Of a stretch of DNA of 64,000 nucleotides, positions 34,183 through 42,875 are shown one piece after another. Location of the stretch: the NCBI RefSeq assembly GCF_018128545.1, contig NZ_JAGSND010000007.1, positions 124,001 to 188,000 on the forward strand, given 5' to 3'. Both the position numbers and the translations under genes were made by a program. Within the stretch, counting starts at the first letter, position 1. Each line of letters begins with the position of its first letter. Origin of the DNA: Sinanaerobacter chloroacetimidivorans (GTDB taxonomy: Bacteria > Bacillota > Clostridia > Peptostreptococcales > Anaerovoracaceae). The notes beneath the pieces are model-generated. The model did no database searches. It saw only the letters and a list, made by a program, of their open reading frames with translations, and was not told the origin of the DNA.

Positions 34183-36042
34183 ATGGCGTATGGATATTGT
34201 GGCAAATTACTGGAAATTGATCTCACTTCAAGAAGCTTTAAGGAGACTCTTCTTGAAGAAGAAGATTTAAAAAAGTATCTGGTTGGAAGCGGGCTTGGTG
34301 CGAAGCTTTTGTATAGTAACTATGATCATAATATACCGGCTCTTTCGCCCGAAAACCCATTAATGTTTTTAGTTGGCTTATTAATTGGTCTGCCGGCTCC
34401 CTCTGCTTCAAAGATGACGGTTGTCGGAAAATCTCCACTCACAGGAATTTGGGGAGAATCCATCGTCGGCGGATTTCTTGGAGCGGAGATTAAAAAGGCT
34501 GGTTATGATGGGATCATTTTTACTGGAAAGTCAGAAAAGCCTGTTTCGGTTTTTATCAATGACGGAGAGGTTCAATTTTTAGATGCTGGAAATGTGTGGG
34601 GCAAAGATGTATATGAGTCCGACAAAATACTTCAAGAGCAGGTCGGTGTGAAAGCGCAGACTGCATGTATCGGGCCTGCTGGTGAGAGACTGGTTCCCCT
34701 TTCATCGATCATGGTAGGAGGACATGAAACCAGAGCGGCCGGAAGGTGCGGATTTGGTGCTTTAATGGGCTATAAAAATTTGAAGGCGCTAGTCGTACAT
34801 GGAACAAAGAAAGTACCTATTTTTGACAGGGAAAAGCTTGGCGCTAGCGTAAAAGAATTTAATAAAGTCCTCACCACGAATGCAAAAATACTTCATGATT
34901 ACGGTACGTTGGGAACAATTCAAGGAGTGGAATCGGAAGGTGACCTGCCTATTAAAAATTGGCAATTAGGTTCTTGGGAAGATGGTGCTTGGAAAACGAG
35001 CGGACAGTATTTGGATGAGACTTGTGTAAAGGGTCATTATTCCTGCGCGGCTTGTCCCGTTCGATGCGGGAAAAATGCAGAAGTAAGGGTAGGCCCGCAT
35101 AAAGGCACGGTGGGACACGGACCGGAATATGAAACAGCTGCTGCTTTTGGTTCTAATATACTAAATGACAATCTAGACTATATCTGTGCTGTCAATGACT
35201 TGTGCAACAGGTATGGAATAGACACGATAGAAACCGGAAACGCCGTAGCTTTAGCCATTGAGTGCTTTGAGAACGGCCTTTTGACACTTGAAGATACGGA
35301 CGGAATAGAACTGAAATGGGGAATGGCGGAAGGATTACTGCCGCTTGTAAAAAAGATAGCCCTTAAAGAGAAAGGTATCGGTGAACTATTAGGGAAAGGT
35401 GTAAGAGATGCTGCTCGGGAAATAGGTGAGCCCGCCAAGGAATTTGCTGTAGAAACGAAAGGGCTTTCTTATGCGATGCACGACCCTAGAGCTTATACAA
35501 CCATGGTGGCTACCTATGCAACCGGTAATAAAGGGGGATCACACCTTGAATCGTTAGGCTATTTTTCTGAGGGCGGTGCTTATCCTGCAAAGTGTGTGGG
35601 ATTTACCAAGAAATTCGAACCGCTGGGTCAAGAAGGTAAAGCTGAATACGCGGCACTTCTTCAGGATTTAATGAACCTCTTCGATGCACTAGGCTTGTGT
35701 AAATTTATCATGTTAGGTCATATAACCCATGACCATATGAAGGATTGGATTAACGCTGCAACTGGTTGGGATTTAACGACAGAAGATGTGAAAAAAATTG
35801 GGGAAAGGCTTTTCAATCTAAAGAGAATGTATAATGTCAAGCTTGGAATAAGCAGAAAAGATGATACAATTCCGCCCAGACTGATGATACATGAAAAGAA
35901 GAGCGGTGCCGCTGCGGGAAGCGTTCCTAATTACCCAAGAATTATGCAAGATTATTATGAATACAGAGGCTGGAGCAATGAAGGAATCCCCACAGAAACC
36001 AAGTTAGAGCAATTGGATCTAAGCGGTGTGGTGAATCAATGA
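34183..36042 (+). CDS. aor: Tungsten-dependent aldehyde:ferredoxin oxidoreductase
   Basis: The 619-residue protein has the AOR length and order. The N-terminal domain opens with GYCGKLLEIDLTSRSF, followed by the pterin-binding segments GESIVGGFLGAEIKKAGYDGI and GPAGERLVPLSSIMV. The [4Fe-4S] ligands are C288, C291, C295 (CAACPVRC) and C506 in LGLCKF. It oxidises aldehydes to acids with ferredoxin, or runs in reverse at low potential. It follows the alcohol dehydrogenase by 54 bases, and its stop overlaps the MoaD-like gene by ATGA, coupling enzyme and cofactor sulfur carrier. Confidence 0.93.
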   Translation: MAYGYCGKLLEIDLTSRSFKETLLEEEDLKKYLVGSGLGAKLLYSNYDHNIPALSPENPLMFLVGLLIGLPAPSASKMTVVGKSPLTGIWGESIVGGFLGAEIKKAGYDGIIFTGKSEKPVSVFINDGEVQFLDAGNVWGKDVYESDKILQEQVGVKAQTACIGPAGERLVPLSSIMVGGHETRAAGRCGFGALMGYKNLKALVVHGTKKVPIFDREKLGASVKEFNKVLTTNAKILHDYGTLGTIQGVESEGDLPIKNWQLGSWEDGAWKTSGQYLDETCVKGHYSCAACPVRCGKNAEVRVGPHKGTVGHGPEYETAAAFGSNILNDNLDYICAVNDLCNRYGIDTIETGNAVALAIECFENGLLTLEDTDGIELKWGMAEGLLPLVKKIALKEKGIGELLGKGVRDAAREIGEPAKEFAVETKGLSYAMHDPRAYTTMVATYATGNKGGSHLESLGYFSEGGAYPAKCVGFTKKFEPLGQEGKAEYAALLQDLMNLFDALGLCKFIMLGHITHDHMKDWINAATGWDLTTEDVKKIGERLFNLKRMYNVKLGISRKDDTIPPRLMIHEKKSGAAAGSVPNYPRIMQDYYEYRGWSNEGIPTETKLEQLDLSGVVNQ

Positions 36043-36281
36043 CACAAATCAATGTCACCTTTATTTTAAAAGGTCATTTGATGTGGTATCCCGAGGACAG
36101 AAAAAAGATACATATATTAAGTGTTGATGAAAATGCAAAAATAGCGGATGTCCTTGACAGTTTAAATGTACCGGCAGAACAGATCAAGCTTGTGTTAAGA
36201 AACGGTCAAACGGTGGATATGAATGACAAGATGGATGAAGATGATGAAGTAGAGATTATTCCAATCATTGCCGGAGGTTAA
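36039..36281 (+). CDS. MoaD/ThiS-like sulfur carrier
   Basis: The 80-residue beta-grasp protein ends in IPIIAGG, the di-glycine tail that is thiocarboxylated in molybdopterin synthesis. The body (KIADVLDSLNVPAEQIKLVLRNGQ, then DDEVEIIP) fits the family. It overlaps the AOR stop by four bases. MoaD-like genes are often attached to AOR genes, presumably to serve the tungsten-pterin cofactor. Confidence 0.85.
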   Translation: MTQINVTFILKGHLMWYPEDRKKIHILSVDENAKIADVLDSLNVPAEQIKLVLRNGQTVDMNDKMDEDDEVEIIPIIAGG

Positions 36282-36307
36282 TGACAAGTATTTAAGAAGC
36301 TTTTATT

Positions 36308-36349
36308 GAAAAGGGCTGTTGAAATTTTTCAAATTCAGCAGCCCTTTTC
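36308..36349. terminator. Hairpin between MoaD-like gene and membrane protein gene
   Basis: GAAAAGGGCTG at 36308-36318 pairs with CAGCCCTTTTC at 36339-36349, with additional TGAA/TTCA pairing inside. The T-rich arm may serve as a terminator or a processing site before the membrane protein gene. Confidence 0.65.
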
Positions 36350-36376
36350 AGGAAAAAAAGAAATGGAGTGGAGAGC

Positions 36377-37198
36377 ATGAGTATCAATATTGATTTAATC
36401 TTAGCGTCCTTTGGAGGCGGGGTGTTCGCCGCGGCTCTTGGCGTAATCGGCTCATTCAGCCTATGTGGAGCGCTGATCTTAGTAGGGATTGCGGCGGCTG
36501 TTACAACAGGTGACAACAACATTCTTAATTTGATTGCTTTTGGGCCATATTTTGGACCGCATATTTCTTATGCTGGAGCAGTGGCTGCGGCAGCATATGC
36601 AGGTAGAAAACAACTGATCGACGGTGCTAACATTCTTGTTCCTTTGAACAAGCTTAAAAGATTTGATGTGCTGTTGATTGGAGGCTTATTTGGAGTTCTC
36701 GGTTATCTTTGTAATGAGCTGTTGGCTGTAAGTGGTATTCAAATTGATACTATCGCATTCACAGTTGTAATTTCTAATGTCCTTGTAAGACTGGTTTTTG
36801 GAAAATCCGGTTTTTTAGGGCGAACACCGAAAGAAATCAAGATAAACCCAGGGGTTCAAACCTTACTGTTTAGTTCACTACTTGGTTTTTCCCTAGGCTT
36901 AGTATCCTCTTTCGCAACACAGCTTACAGGATTTGTACCCATTGGATACGGGATCAGCGCATTATCCTTGCTAATGCTGTTTCATGACGAGTTTCCAGTT
37001 ACACATCATGTTGCCATATGTGCGGCATACGCTGCAAAGGCTACCGGCAGTTTAATTATTGGAGGCATTTTTGGGATTTTGGCGCTCTTGCTTGGGAATT
37101 TAGTAGGCAGTTTATTTAATAAAAATTCAGATACATTTATTGATCCGCCTGCTTTAACGATAGCGGTTTTAAGTCCAATTATATTTATTTTTCTATAG
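36377..37198 (+). CDS. Conserved polytopic membrane protein of unknown function
   Basis: ATG 36377 follows GGAGTGGAGAG (273 aa). Seven or more hydrophobic segments are visible, rich in Gly and Ala (for example FGGGVFAAALGVIGSF and GALILVGIAAAVTTG), with a conserved-looking NLIAFGPYFGPHISYAGAV and HDEFPVTHHVAICAAYAA. The latter repeated His-containing loops could line a transport path. I do not recognise the family. It follows the AOR operon after a hairpin, so it may be expressed with it and could move the substrate, tungstate or protons, but that is guesswork. Confidence 0.6.
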   Translation: MSINIDLILASFGGGVFAAALGVIGSFSLCGALILVGIAAAVTTGDNNILNLIAFGPYFGPHISYAGAVAAAAYAGRKQLIDGANILVPLNKLKRFDVLLIGGLFGVLGYLCNELLAVSGIQIDTIAFTVVISNVLVRLVFGKSGFLGRTPKEIKINPGVQTLLFSSLLGFSLGLVSSFATQLTGFVPIGYGISALSLLMLFHDEFPVTHHVAICAAYAAKATGSLIIGGIFGILALLLGNLVGSLFNKNSDTFIDPPALTIAVLSPIIFIFL

Positions 37199-37287
37199 CG
37201 AGGATATTCTTATATGTTACAAATTGGGCAAGCCCTTGCGTCAGCAAGCTGGACGCGAGTTCGACGGGTGTAACGCTAATTATGATG

Positions 37288-37431
37288 AGAAGAGTCGAAC
37301 TCGAAAGAGCAGCGAAGGAAAAGAAATCGGTGAGGTTTTTCCCTGAGCTGGTCCGAGCCCTGTGCTTGGGCGAGGACGGCAGATTTGTCTAAATGGCTAA
37401 AAACAAATCTGTGTAACTCTCACCACCTTCA
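37288..37431 (+). ncRNA. Candidate structured RNA, copy 2
   Basis: This element has the same architecture as 16218-16371. AGAGT (37291) pairs with ACTCT (37416); the GAAA-tetraloop hairpin CTCGAAAGAG lies at 37300; GTCC (37351) and GGAC (37374) enclose GCCC/GGGC where copy 1 has CCTGT/ACAGG; CAGATTTGT (37380) pairs with ACAAATCTG (37403). Conserved linkers are GGACGGCAGATTTG and GTGTAACTCTC, then CCACCTTCA. A terminator follows at 37462, so a transcript of about 200 bases ending there is plausible. The family is unknown to me. Confidence 0.6.
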
Positions 37432-37461
37432 CCACAAAGTGTCCGAAAAGGGCAGAATGAA

Positions 37462-37496
37462 AACGCTGAATTGTTGAAACTTCAGCGTTTTTTCGT
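37462..37496 (+). terminator. Intrinsic terminator after structured RNA copy 2
   Basis: AACGCTGAA at 37462-37470 pairs with TTCAGCGTT at 37481-37489, followed by TTTTTCGTTTT. It could end either the membrane-protein transcript or the RNA element. Confidence 0.85.
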
Positions 37497-37766
37497 TTTG
37501 CCAATGAGATTCAGATAAAAAAATAAGGCTTTTATGCCTTGATTCCCTCCATTATCTTAATTGACAACTTTTTTGTCTTAGAGAATTATTTGTAAAAAAA
37601 GATTTGTAAAAAAGCAAGGTGGATGGAGTTGAGCATTTTGACTGGTATTTCATTTTATGATAAAATCATTAATATAGAGTCTATTAAAATACCTAAATAC
37701 TGCTAAGGATATACCCCCTTTTCTCCCCAATTTAAAGATAGTGTGATTAAAACATTGGAGGATAGA

Positions 37767-39830
37767 ATGGCGAAAAATATTATTATTGCAGGGTACCGCA
37801 GACAGGTGATCCAGGTTTTTTCAGATCAACTTCAAAGCATATTTGGATCTGATATTGACATTAAGCTGGTTGTCACAGGTACTCCCGTTCCTGAAAAGTT
37901 TGGGAAGGACAGTATTGTGATGGTACAGTCTTATGATATTTTTAATGAGATCCGTGCCAATATCGCCAATGAGGACAACATCATTTTTATCAGGACGGCA
38001 TTGCAGACGGCAGGATTGGGACCAATCGGAAAATTAGAGAGGGGCTGTCCGGTTATCGTAGCCGGAGACAGTATGGAAACCGCTCTTGAGCTGTTAAAAG
38101 CCCTTATGGAGTCAGGAGCTAATCATTTTAATATGCAGCCTGCAGACCTGTCTGATATGGAAGTTTTCCGGGATAAAACCGTAATTACTTCAGGAATTCC
38201 CAGAGAAGAAATACCTGATGCCAGGATGGTAATCAATATACGTGAACCGGTGCTTGATACTGTTACAATCCTTGATATGGGGGTCAGACTGGAAAGAGAG
38301 GACATTCTCGTCAGCAAAAATATCAGGAAAGATTTTATTGAATTTCAGTCTCCGAATAAGGGGACTGCCTGGAGCCTGGAGCACGCCAACAGCCTCAACA
38401 GTTCGGTCAAAATTTTATTAGAGGTGATCGACGGCACCGTGATCAGTGTTGACCAAACCGGCCTCGTTCGAAATTGCAATGACCGGATAGAATCCATTTT
38501 CGGCATAAAGCAAGGGGAAGCACTCGGAAAAAGCGGAGTTACGCTTTTCCCTGAAATACCGTTTCGGGAAGTAATCAACGGGAAATCCCCTGTGATCGAA
38601 TCTCTAAAAAAGATTAATGGAGAAAACATGGTGGTGACGGTAAAGCCCATTTTCAATTCCGGGAAACATTATGGCGCGATTGCCGTAATCAAACGGTTCC
38701 ACGACGAGGAGGTCCGGCAGCATAAGCTGAGAACGCTTCTGATGGGAAAGGGGTACCGCGCAAAGTACAGTTTTGACGATATCATAGGGGAAAGCAGAGC
38801 GATGACGCAGTGCAAAAATATCGCGCAGCGTATGGCTGCTTCCAACTCCTCGATTTTGATCACAGGAGAAACCGGCACGGGAAAAGAGATGTTTGCCCAG
38901 GCCATTCATAACGCCTCTGAACGAAAACCGTATCAGTTCGTTGCCCTTAACTGCGGGGCTATTCCTGAAAGCCTTCTTGAGAGTGAATTATTTGGATATG
39001 AAGAGGGCGCTTTTACAGGAGCACGCAAAGGAGGCAAGCTGGGATTCTTCGAATTGGCTCATAAGGGAACTTTGTTTTTGGACGAGATCTCGGAAATGTC
39101 AACCTCCCTGCAAAAACGTCTGCTTCGAGTTCTGCAGGAAAGAGAGGTAACCCGACTTGGAGGAAGCTCCGTTATTCATGTGGATGCGAGGGTTATTGCC
39201 GCAACCAATCGGGACCTGAGGGCTTTGACCAGAACCGGAGCTTTCAGAGAAGACTTATACTATCGTCTGAGCGTATTGCCTTTGAAGGTCCCTGCTTTGC
39301 GTGAGCGTACGGAGGATATTAGGATTTTGGCGGCAGCTTTTCGGAATGAGCTGGGCAAAAAGTTTGATCTTACTGAAGTAGCATGGCGAGAATTGGAACG
39401 GTACAGCTGGCCGGGTAATGTCCGGGAGCTGCGCAATTATATGGAATATTTCGCGAATCTTACTCATTCGGTTATCGGTATTAACGAGCTTTCTCAAATT
39501 GTTCCCCTGTACGCATCTTTTACAGTGGATCGACCCGAAAATATCTCCGAACAGGAACGTCCGGTTAACGCTGTGAACCCTGAACAAACGGATGATCAAA
39601 GTATTTTTGTTTTGAGGTTATTGAAAGAAGGACTGGAAAAACGGCATAGACTAGGACGAAGAAGCATCAGCCTCCTGGCAAAGGATCAGGGAGTTTTTTT
39701 GGGAGAGCAGGAAATTCGCAGAATATTAAAAACGCTCGAAAAACAAGGATTGGTGGTAATTAATCAAACAAAAGCCGGTACGGTAATCACATCAAGAGGC
39801 ATGGCTTTTTTATCCAACAGGAAATCATGA
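37767..39830 (+). CDS. Sigma-54-dependent activator with PAS domain and non-Fis C-terminus
   Basis: ATG 37767 follows GGAGG; the upstream GTG overlaps nothing useful (687 aa). Residues 1-190 form a sensor region that looks PrpR-like (IIIAGYRRQVIQVFSDQL, GCPVIVAGDSMETALELLKAL), then a PAS domain about 215-325 (EVIDGTVISVDQTGLV) and AAA+ with GETGTGKE, GAFTGA and TLFLDEISE. The C-terminus lacks a clear Fis helix-turn-helix; instead it has a winged-helix-like segment (SISLLAKDQGVFLGEQEIRRILKT, LEKQGLVVINQTK). A sigma-54 promoter 400 bases downstream fronts iorAB, its probable target. Confidence 0.88.
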   Translation: MAKNIIIAGYRRQVIQVFSDQLQSIFGSDIDIKLVVTGTPVPEKFGKDSIVMVQSYDIFNEIRANIANEDNIIFIRTALQTAGLGPIGKLERGCPVIVAGDSMETALELLKALMESGANHFNMQPADLSDMEVFRDKTVITSGIPREEIPDARMVINIREPVLDTVTILDMGVRLEREDILVSKNIRKDFIEFQSPNKGTAWSLEHANSLNSSVKILLEVIDGTVISVDQTGLVRNCNDRIESIFGIKQGEALGKSGVTLFPEIPFREVINGKSPVIESLKKINGENMVVTVKPIFNSGKHYGAIAVIKRFHDEEVRQHKLRTLLMGKGYRAKYSFDDIIGESRAMTQCKNIAQRMAASNSSILITGETGTGKEMFAQAIHNASERKPYQFVALNCGAIPESLLESELFGYEEGAFTGARKGGKLGFFELAHKGTLFLDEISEMSTSLQKRLLRVLQEREVTRLGGSSVIHVDARVIAATNRDLRALTRTGAFREDLYYRLSVLPLKVPALRERTEDIRILAAAFRNELGKKFDLTEVAWRELERYSWPGNVRELRNYMEYFANLTHSVIGINELSQIVPLYASFTVDRPENISEQERPVNAVNPEQTDDQSIFVLRLLKEGLEKRHRLGRRSISLLAKDQGVFLGEQEIRRILKTLEKQGLVVINQTKAGTVITSRGMAFLSNRKS

Positions 39831-39850
39831 CTTTCTGAATAAGACAAGAG

Positions 39851-39913
39851 AATACGGGATTTATGGGATTTAACGGTAACTTCGTGAACGTCCCCCAAAC
39901 CCCGTATTTTTTA
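39851..39913 (+). terminator. Terminator after the second sigma-54 activator
   Basis: AATACGGG at 39851-39858 pairs with CCCGTATT at 39901-39908, followed by TTTTTATT. The loop region contains TTTATGGGATTTAACGG, which resembles in inverse the repeat at 40022. Confidence 0.7.
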
Positions 39914-40021
39914 TTCTTAGAGATATAGCGAAGTAAGATCTGGCATAGCGTTTGCCGAAAAACACAGGAAGCGGCCTTCGAGACCTCTATGGAATTTATG
40001 GGGCGGTTTGGTATTTATAGA

Positions 40022-40048
40022 AAAACCCATAAAACCCGTAAAACCCGC
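40022..40048 (+). repeat. Short tandem AAAACCC repeats upstream of iorA
   Basis: AAAACCCAT, AAAACCCGT and AAAACCCGC occur in tandem. An imperfect inverted version (ACGGGATTTATGGGATT) lies at 39853. Both lie 180-390 bases upstream of the -24/-12 promoter, the usual distance for activator-binding sites. The binding role is inferred. Confidence 0.45.
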
Positions 40049-40124
40049 ATTTGTTTTGTTTCAAAAAACTGATCTATAGAAGCAGGCGGGGAAAATAAGC
40101 CGATTCTATAAATCTGTACTAAAA

Positions 40125-40215
40125 TAACGAGGCGTTAATGTCCCACGCCTCGTTGAAACGCGCAGATGTAAGAAAATTTTCTACAGTCGAAACTTTTCTA
40201 CTTATGCTTATAAAC
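40125..40215 (+). repeat. Dispersed repeat R1, copy in front of iorA
   Basis: A hairpin AACGAGGCG / CGCCTCGTT is followed by GAAACGCGCAGATGTAAG and a T/A-rich tail to 40215. The same sequence, about 80 percent identical but interrupted by other DNA, spans 42634-42859 in front of the transporter gene. It lies just upstream of the sigma-54 promoter. Confidence 0.65.
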
Positions 40216-40231
40216 AATATCCAGATAATGA

Positions 40232-40248
40232 CTGGCATGAGACTTGCT
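40232..40248 (+). promoter_or_regulatory. Sigma-54 promoter of iorAB
   Basis: CTGGCATGAGACTTGCT: GG at 40234-40235 and GC at 40246-40247, exactly ten bases apart. It lies 52 bases before the iorA start and downstream of the second sigma-54 activator gene. Confidence 0.88.
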
Positions 40249-40299
40249 CTGAAATTTAATCAAATATTTTGAATTTTGAATTTATTTTGGAGGTGAATC

Positions 40300-42075
40300 A
40301 TGAAAAACATTCTCACCGGAAATGAAGCGGTAGCACGGGGCGCGTATGAAGGCGGTCTTTGGTTTGCTTCTGCTTATCCGGGAACTCCCAGCACTGAGAT
40401 CCTTGAAAACATGGTAAGGTACAAAGCCGACATTTACTGTGAGTGGGCTCCGAATGAAAAAGTGGCACTGGAAGCGGCAATCGGCGCCTCCGTGGCGGGG
40501 GCCCGCTCTCTGGCAGCCATGAAGCATGTAGGCCTCAATGTGGCGGCTGACCCCCTGTTCACTTTTGCGTATACCGGCGTTACCGGAGGCTGTGTTATTG
40601 TCTCAGCTGATGATCCGGGAATGCATAGCTCCCAGAATGAACAGGACAACCGGAATTATGCCGCAGCAGCCAGGGTCCTGATGCTAGAGCCCTCGGACAG
40701 TCAGGAAGCCAAGGATTTTACCAAATTGGGGCTTGAACTGAGCGAACGGTTTGACACTCCTGTTTTGCTGCGCATGACGACCAGAGTATGTCACAGCAAA
40801 AGTCTGGTGGAGCTTGAGGACAGAGCGGAAAAGGAAGTGATCCCGTACCATCATAACATCGCCAAGTTTGTAGCCACTCCGGCAAACGGGAAAGTGCTGA
40901 GAAGAAAGCTGGAGGAACGTCTGAAGGCTATGGAGGACTATTCCAATACGGCGGAAATAAACTGCGAGGAATACAACGGAACCGAAGTCGGCGTCATCAG
41001 TTCGGGCGTGGCGTATCAGTACGCGAAGGAAGTATTCGGAAAAGACGCTTCATATTTAAAGCTGGGGATGACTTTCCCTATGCCGATGGAGAAAATAAAA
41101 AAATTTGCGGCCAGAATAAAGAAGCTGTATGTCTTGGAGGAAATGGACCCATATATTGAGAACCACCTGAAAATGGCGGGTATTTCGTGCATCGGAAAAG
41201 AAATCATCCCGAAAATGGATGAACTGAATCCCGATATCGTCAGAAAGGCCGTCATGGGGATAGAAACGGAAGCATTAAAGGTCGATAAAAAAGCCACCGC
41301 CAGACCTCCGGCTCTCTGTGCAGGCTGTCCCCACAGAGGGATATTCTATACCTTGAGCAAAAAACAGAAGAAGCTCATCGTTACCGGAGATATCGGATGC
41401 TATACATTAGGTTCGGCGCCGCCGCTTTCCGCGATGCATACCTGTTTCTGCATGGGCGGAAGCATCAGTACAGGGCACGGCGCATCCACCGTTTTGAAAA
41501 AGGCGGGGTCTGATCTGAAGATCGTATCCGTCATCGGCGATTCGACCTTCTTCCACTCAGGGATAACAAGCCTTATGGACGTCGTTTATAACAGAGGAAA
41601 CAGCGTAACGATCATTTTAGACAATCGCATCACCGCTATGACAGGCCATCAGGAAAATCCCGGAACCGGGTACACGCTTATGGGCGAGCCTGCCATTGAG
41701 GCTGATATTCCGGCAATCTGCAGAGCGATTGGTGTAAAGGAAGAGAATATTACTGTTCTGAATCCCCTCATGCTCTCGGAAGCGGAAGAAGCGCTCGATG
41801 GCGCTCTGAATAAGGATGAGCCAGCCGTTATCATCGCGAAATGGCCTTGCATCCTGAAAAAGTTTACCGATCAGGACAACAGGGAATTTGATCTTCGTCC
41901 GAAGAAATGCGTGATCGATCAGGAAAAATGCACCAAGTGCAAACTATGCGTGAAAACCGGATGCCCCGCTATCCTCTCGGATGAGACGGTGCGGATCAGC
42001 GCAGAATCCTGTACGGGATGCGGCGTCTGCAGACAGGTCTGCAGGTTTGATGCAATCGAGGAGGTAGTGAAATGA
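40300..42075 (+). CDS. iorA: Indolepyruvate:ferredoxin oxidoreductase, alpha subunit
   Basis: The 591-residue subunit oxidatively decarboxylates aryl pyruvates (indolepyruvate, phenylpyruvate, hydroxyphenylpyruvate) to aryl-acetyl-CoA with ferredoxin. It has the pyrimidine-binding N-terminal domain (GNEAVARGAYEGG, SAYPGTPSTEI), the cysteine-rich CAGCPHRG, the thiamine-diphosphate region (GDIGCYTLG, GHGAST, IGDSTFFHSG) and two C-terminal [4Fe-4S] clusters (CTKCKLC, CTGCGVCRQVC). GGAGG precedes the start. It overlaps iorB by four bases. Confidence 0.95.
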   Translation: MKNILTGNEAVARGAYEGGLWFASAYPGTPSTEILENMVRYKADIYCEWAPNEKVALEAAIGASVAGARSLAAMKHVGLNVAADPLFTFAYTGVTGGCVIVSADDPGMHSSQNEQDNRNYAAAARVLMLEPSDSQEAKDFTKLGLELSERFDTPVLLRMTTRVCHSKSLVELEDRAEKEVIPYHHNIAKFVATPANGKVLRRKLEERLKAMEDYSNTAEINCEEYNGTEVGVISSGVAYQYAKEVFGKDASYLKLGMTFPMPMEKIKKFAARIKKLYVLEEMDPYIENHLKMAGISCIGKEIIPKMDELNPDIVRKAVMGIETEALKVDKKATARPPALCAGCPHRGIFYTLSKKQKKLIVTGDIGCYTLGSAPPLSAMHTCFCMGGSISTGHGASTVLKKAGSDLKIVSVIGDSTFFHSGITSLMDVVYNRGNSVTIILDNRITAMTGHQENPGTGYTLMGEPAIEADIPAICRAIGVKEENITVLNPLMLSEAEEALDGALNKDEPAVIIAKWPCILKKFTDQDNREFDLRPKKCVIDQEKCTKCKLCVKTGCPAILSDETVRISAESCTGCGVCRQVCRFDAIEEVVK

Positions 42076-42665
42076 GCGGCGTAAAAAATATTCTGTTGGT
42101 CGGCGTCGGTGGGCAGGGAACCATACTTGCCAGTAAGATTTTAACCGAGGGCTTGCTGCAAGCGGGTTATGACGTGAAAATGTCGGAGATCCACGGCATG
42201 TCGCAGAGAGGAGGTAACGTAAGCACTCAGATCCGTTTTGGGGATAAGGTCCATTCCCCAATCATGGGAAAGGGTGAAGCTGATGTGATCGTGGCTTTTG
42301 AAAAAATGGAAGCGTTAAGATGGATCGAATATCTGAAACCGGGAGGTGAGTTAGTGGTCAATGATTTTGAGATGCCCACGGTACCGATTCAAATCGGAGC
42401 GGAACAATATCCGGATGACGTCATAGGAACATTACAGGCGGCAGCCGACACCGTTGTGATAAAAGCGGGAGACATTGCCCGGAATCTGGGAAATACTAAG
42501 ATCATGAACGTGGTATTGCTCGGAGCGTTGGCGAAGGCGATGAACTTACATGAGATCGATTGGGAATCATTGATCAGAAAAAATGTAAAAAAGGGCTTCG
42601 AAGAAATTAACTGGAATGCGTTTAGCGCAGGATATAACGAGGCGAAGCTGTCCCCCACCTTTTAG
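42072..42665 (+). CDS. iorB: Indolepyruvate:ferredoxin oxidoreductase, beta subunit
   Basis: The 197-residue protein is the gamma-type domain partner of IorA: GVGGQGTILASKILTEGLL, EIHGMSQRGGNVSTQIRFG and DVIVAFEKMEALRWIEYL. It overlaps iorA (ATGA). The last eleven codons (from about 42634) lie inside the dispersed repeat R1, so the C-terminal tail NEAKLSPTF was probably acquired or altered by that repeat. The complex feeds aryl-acetyl-CoA to the Ptb/Buk pair encoded downstream. Confidence 0.93.
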   Translation: MSGVKNILLVGVGGQGTILASKILTEGLLQAGYDVKMSEIHGMSQRGGNVSTQIRFGDKVHSPIMGKGEADVIVAFEKMEALRWIEYLKPGGELVVNDFEMPTVPIQIGAEQYPDDVIGTLQAAADTVVIKAGDIARNLGNTKIMNVVLLGALAKAMNLHEIDWESLIRKNVKKGFEEINWNAFSAGYNEAKLSPTF

Positions 42666-42859
42666 GTGGCGGGTTCAACTTAATTTCACAGGCGGTGGGC
42701 ATATTCCCCGCCTCGTTGCCCTTTTGCCCCAAGCTCGCTTGGCTGGCAAAATGGACAGCAGCGAGCAAAGCGAGTCGGAGTCCCTGGAAGGGACGTTGAA
42801 ACGCACAGATGTAAGAAAAATTTCTACATTCGAAATTTTTCAACTTAAGCGTTATAAAA
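42634..42859 (+). repeat. Dispersed repeat R1, second copy, interrupted; contains repeat R2
   Basis: It begins with ATAACGAGGCG (as at 40127) inside the end of iorB and resumes with CGCCTCGTTG and GTTGAAACGCACAGATG to 42859. The interruption includes a 78-base block R2 (42719-42796: TTTTGCCCCAAGC, then GCGAGTCGGAG) that also occurs inside the MITE-like element at 44369-44443. The structure suggests nested insertion. Confidence 0.6.
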
Positions 42860-42875
42860 TTTAGGAGGGATCACT

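Noticed and set aside
38345-39600. Long minus-strand open frames opposite the sigma-54 activators and tryptophanase
   Set aside because: They are antisense shadows of conserved genes with no ribosome-binding sites or motifs.
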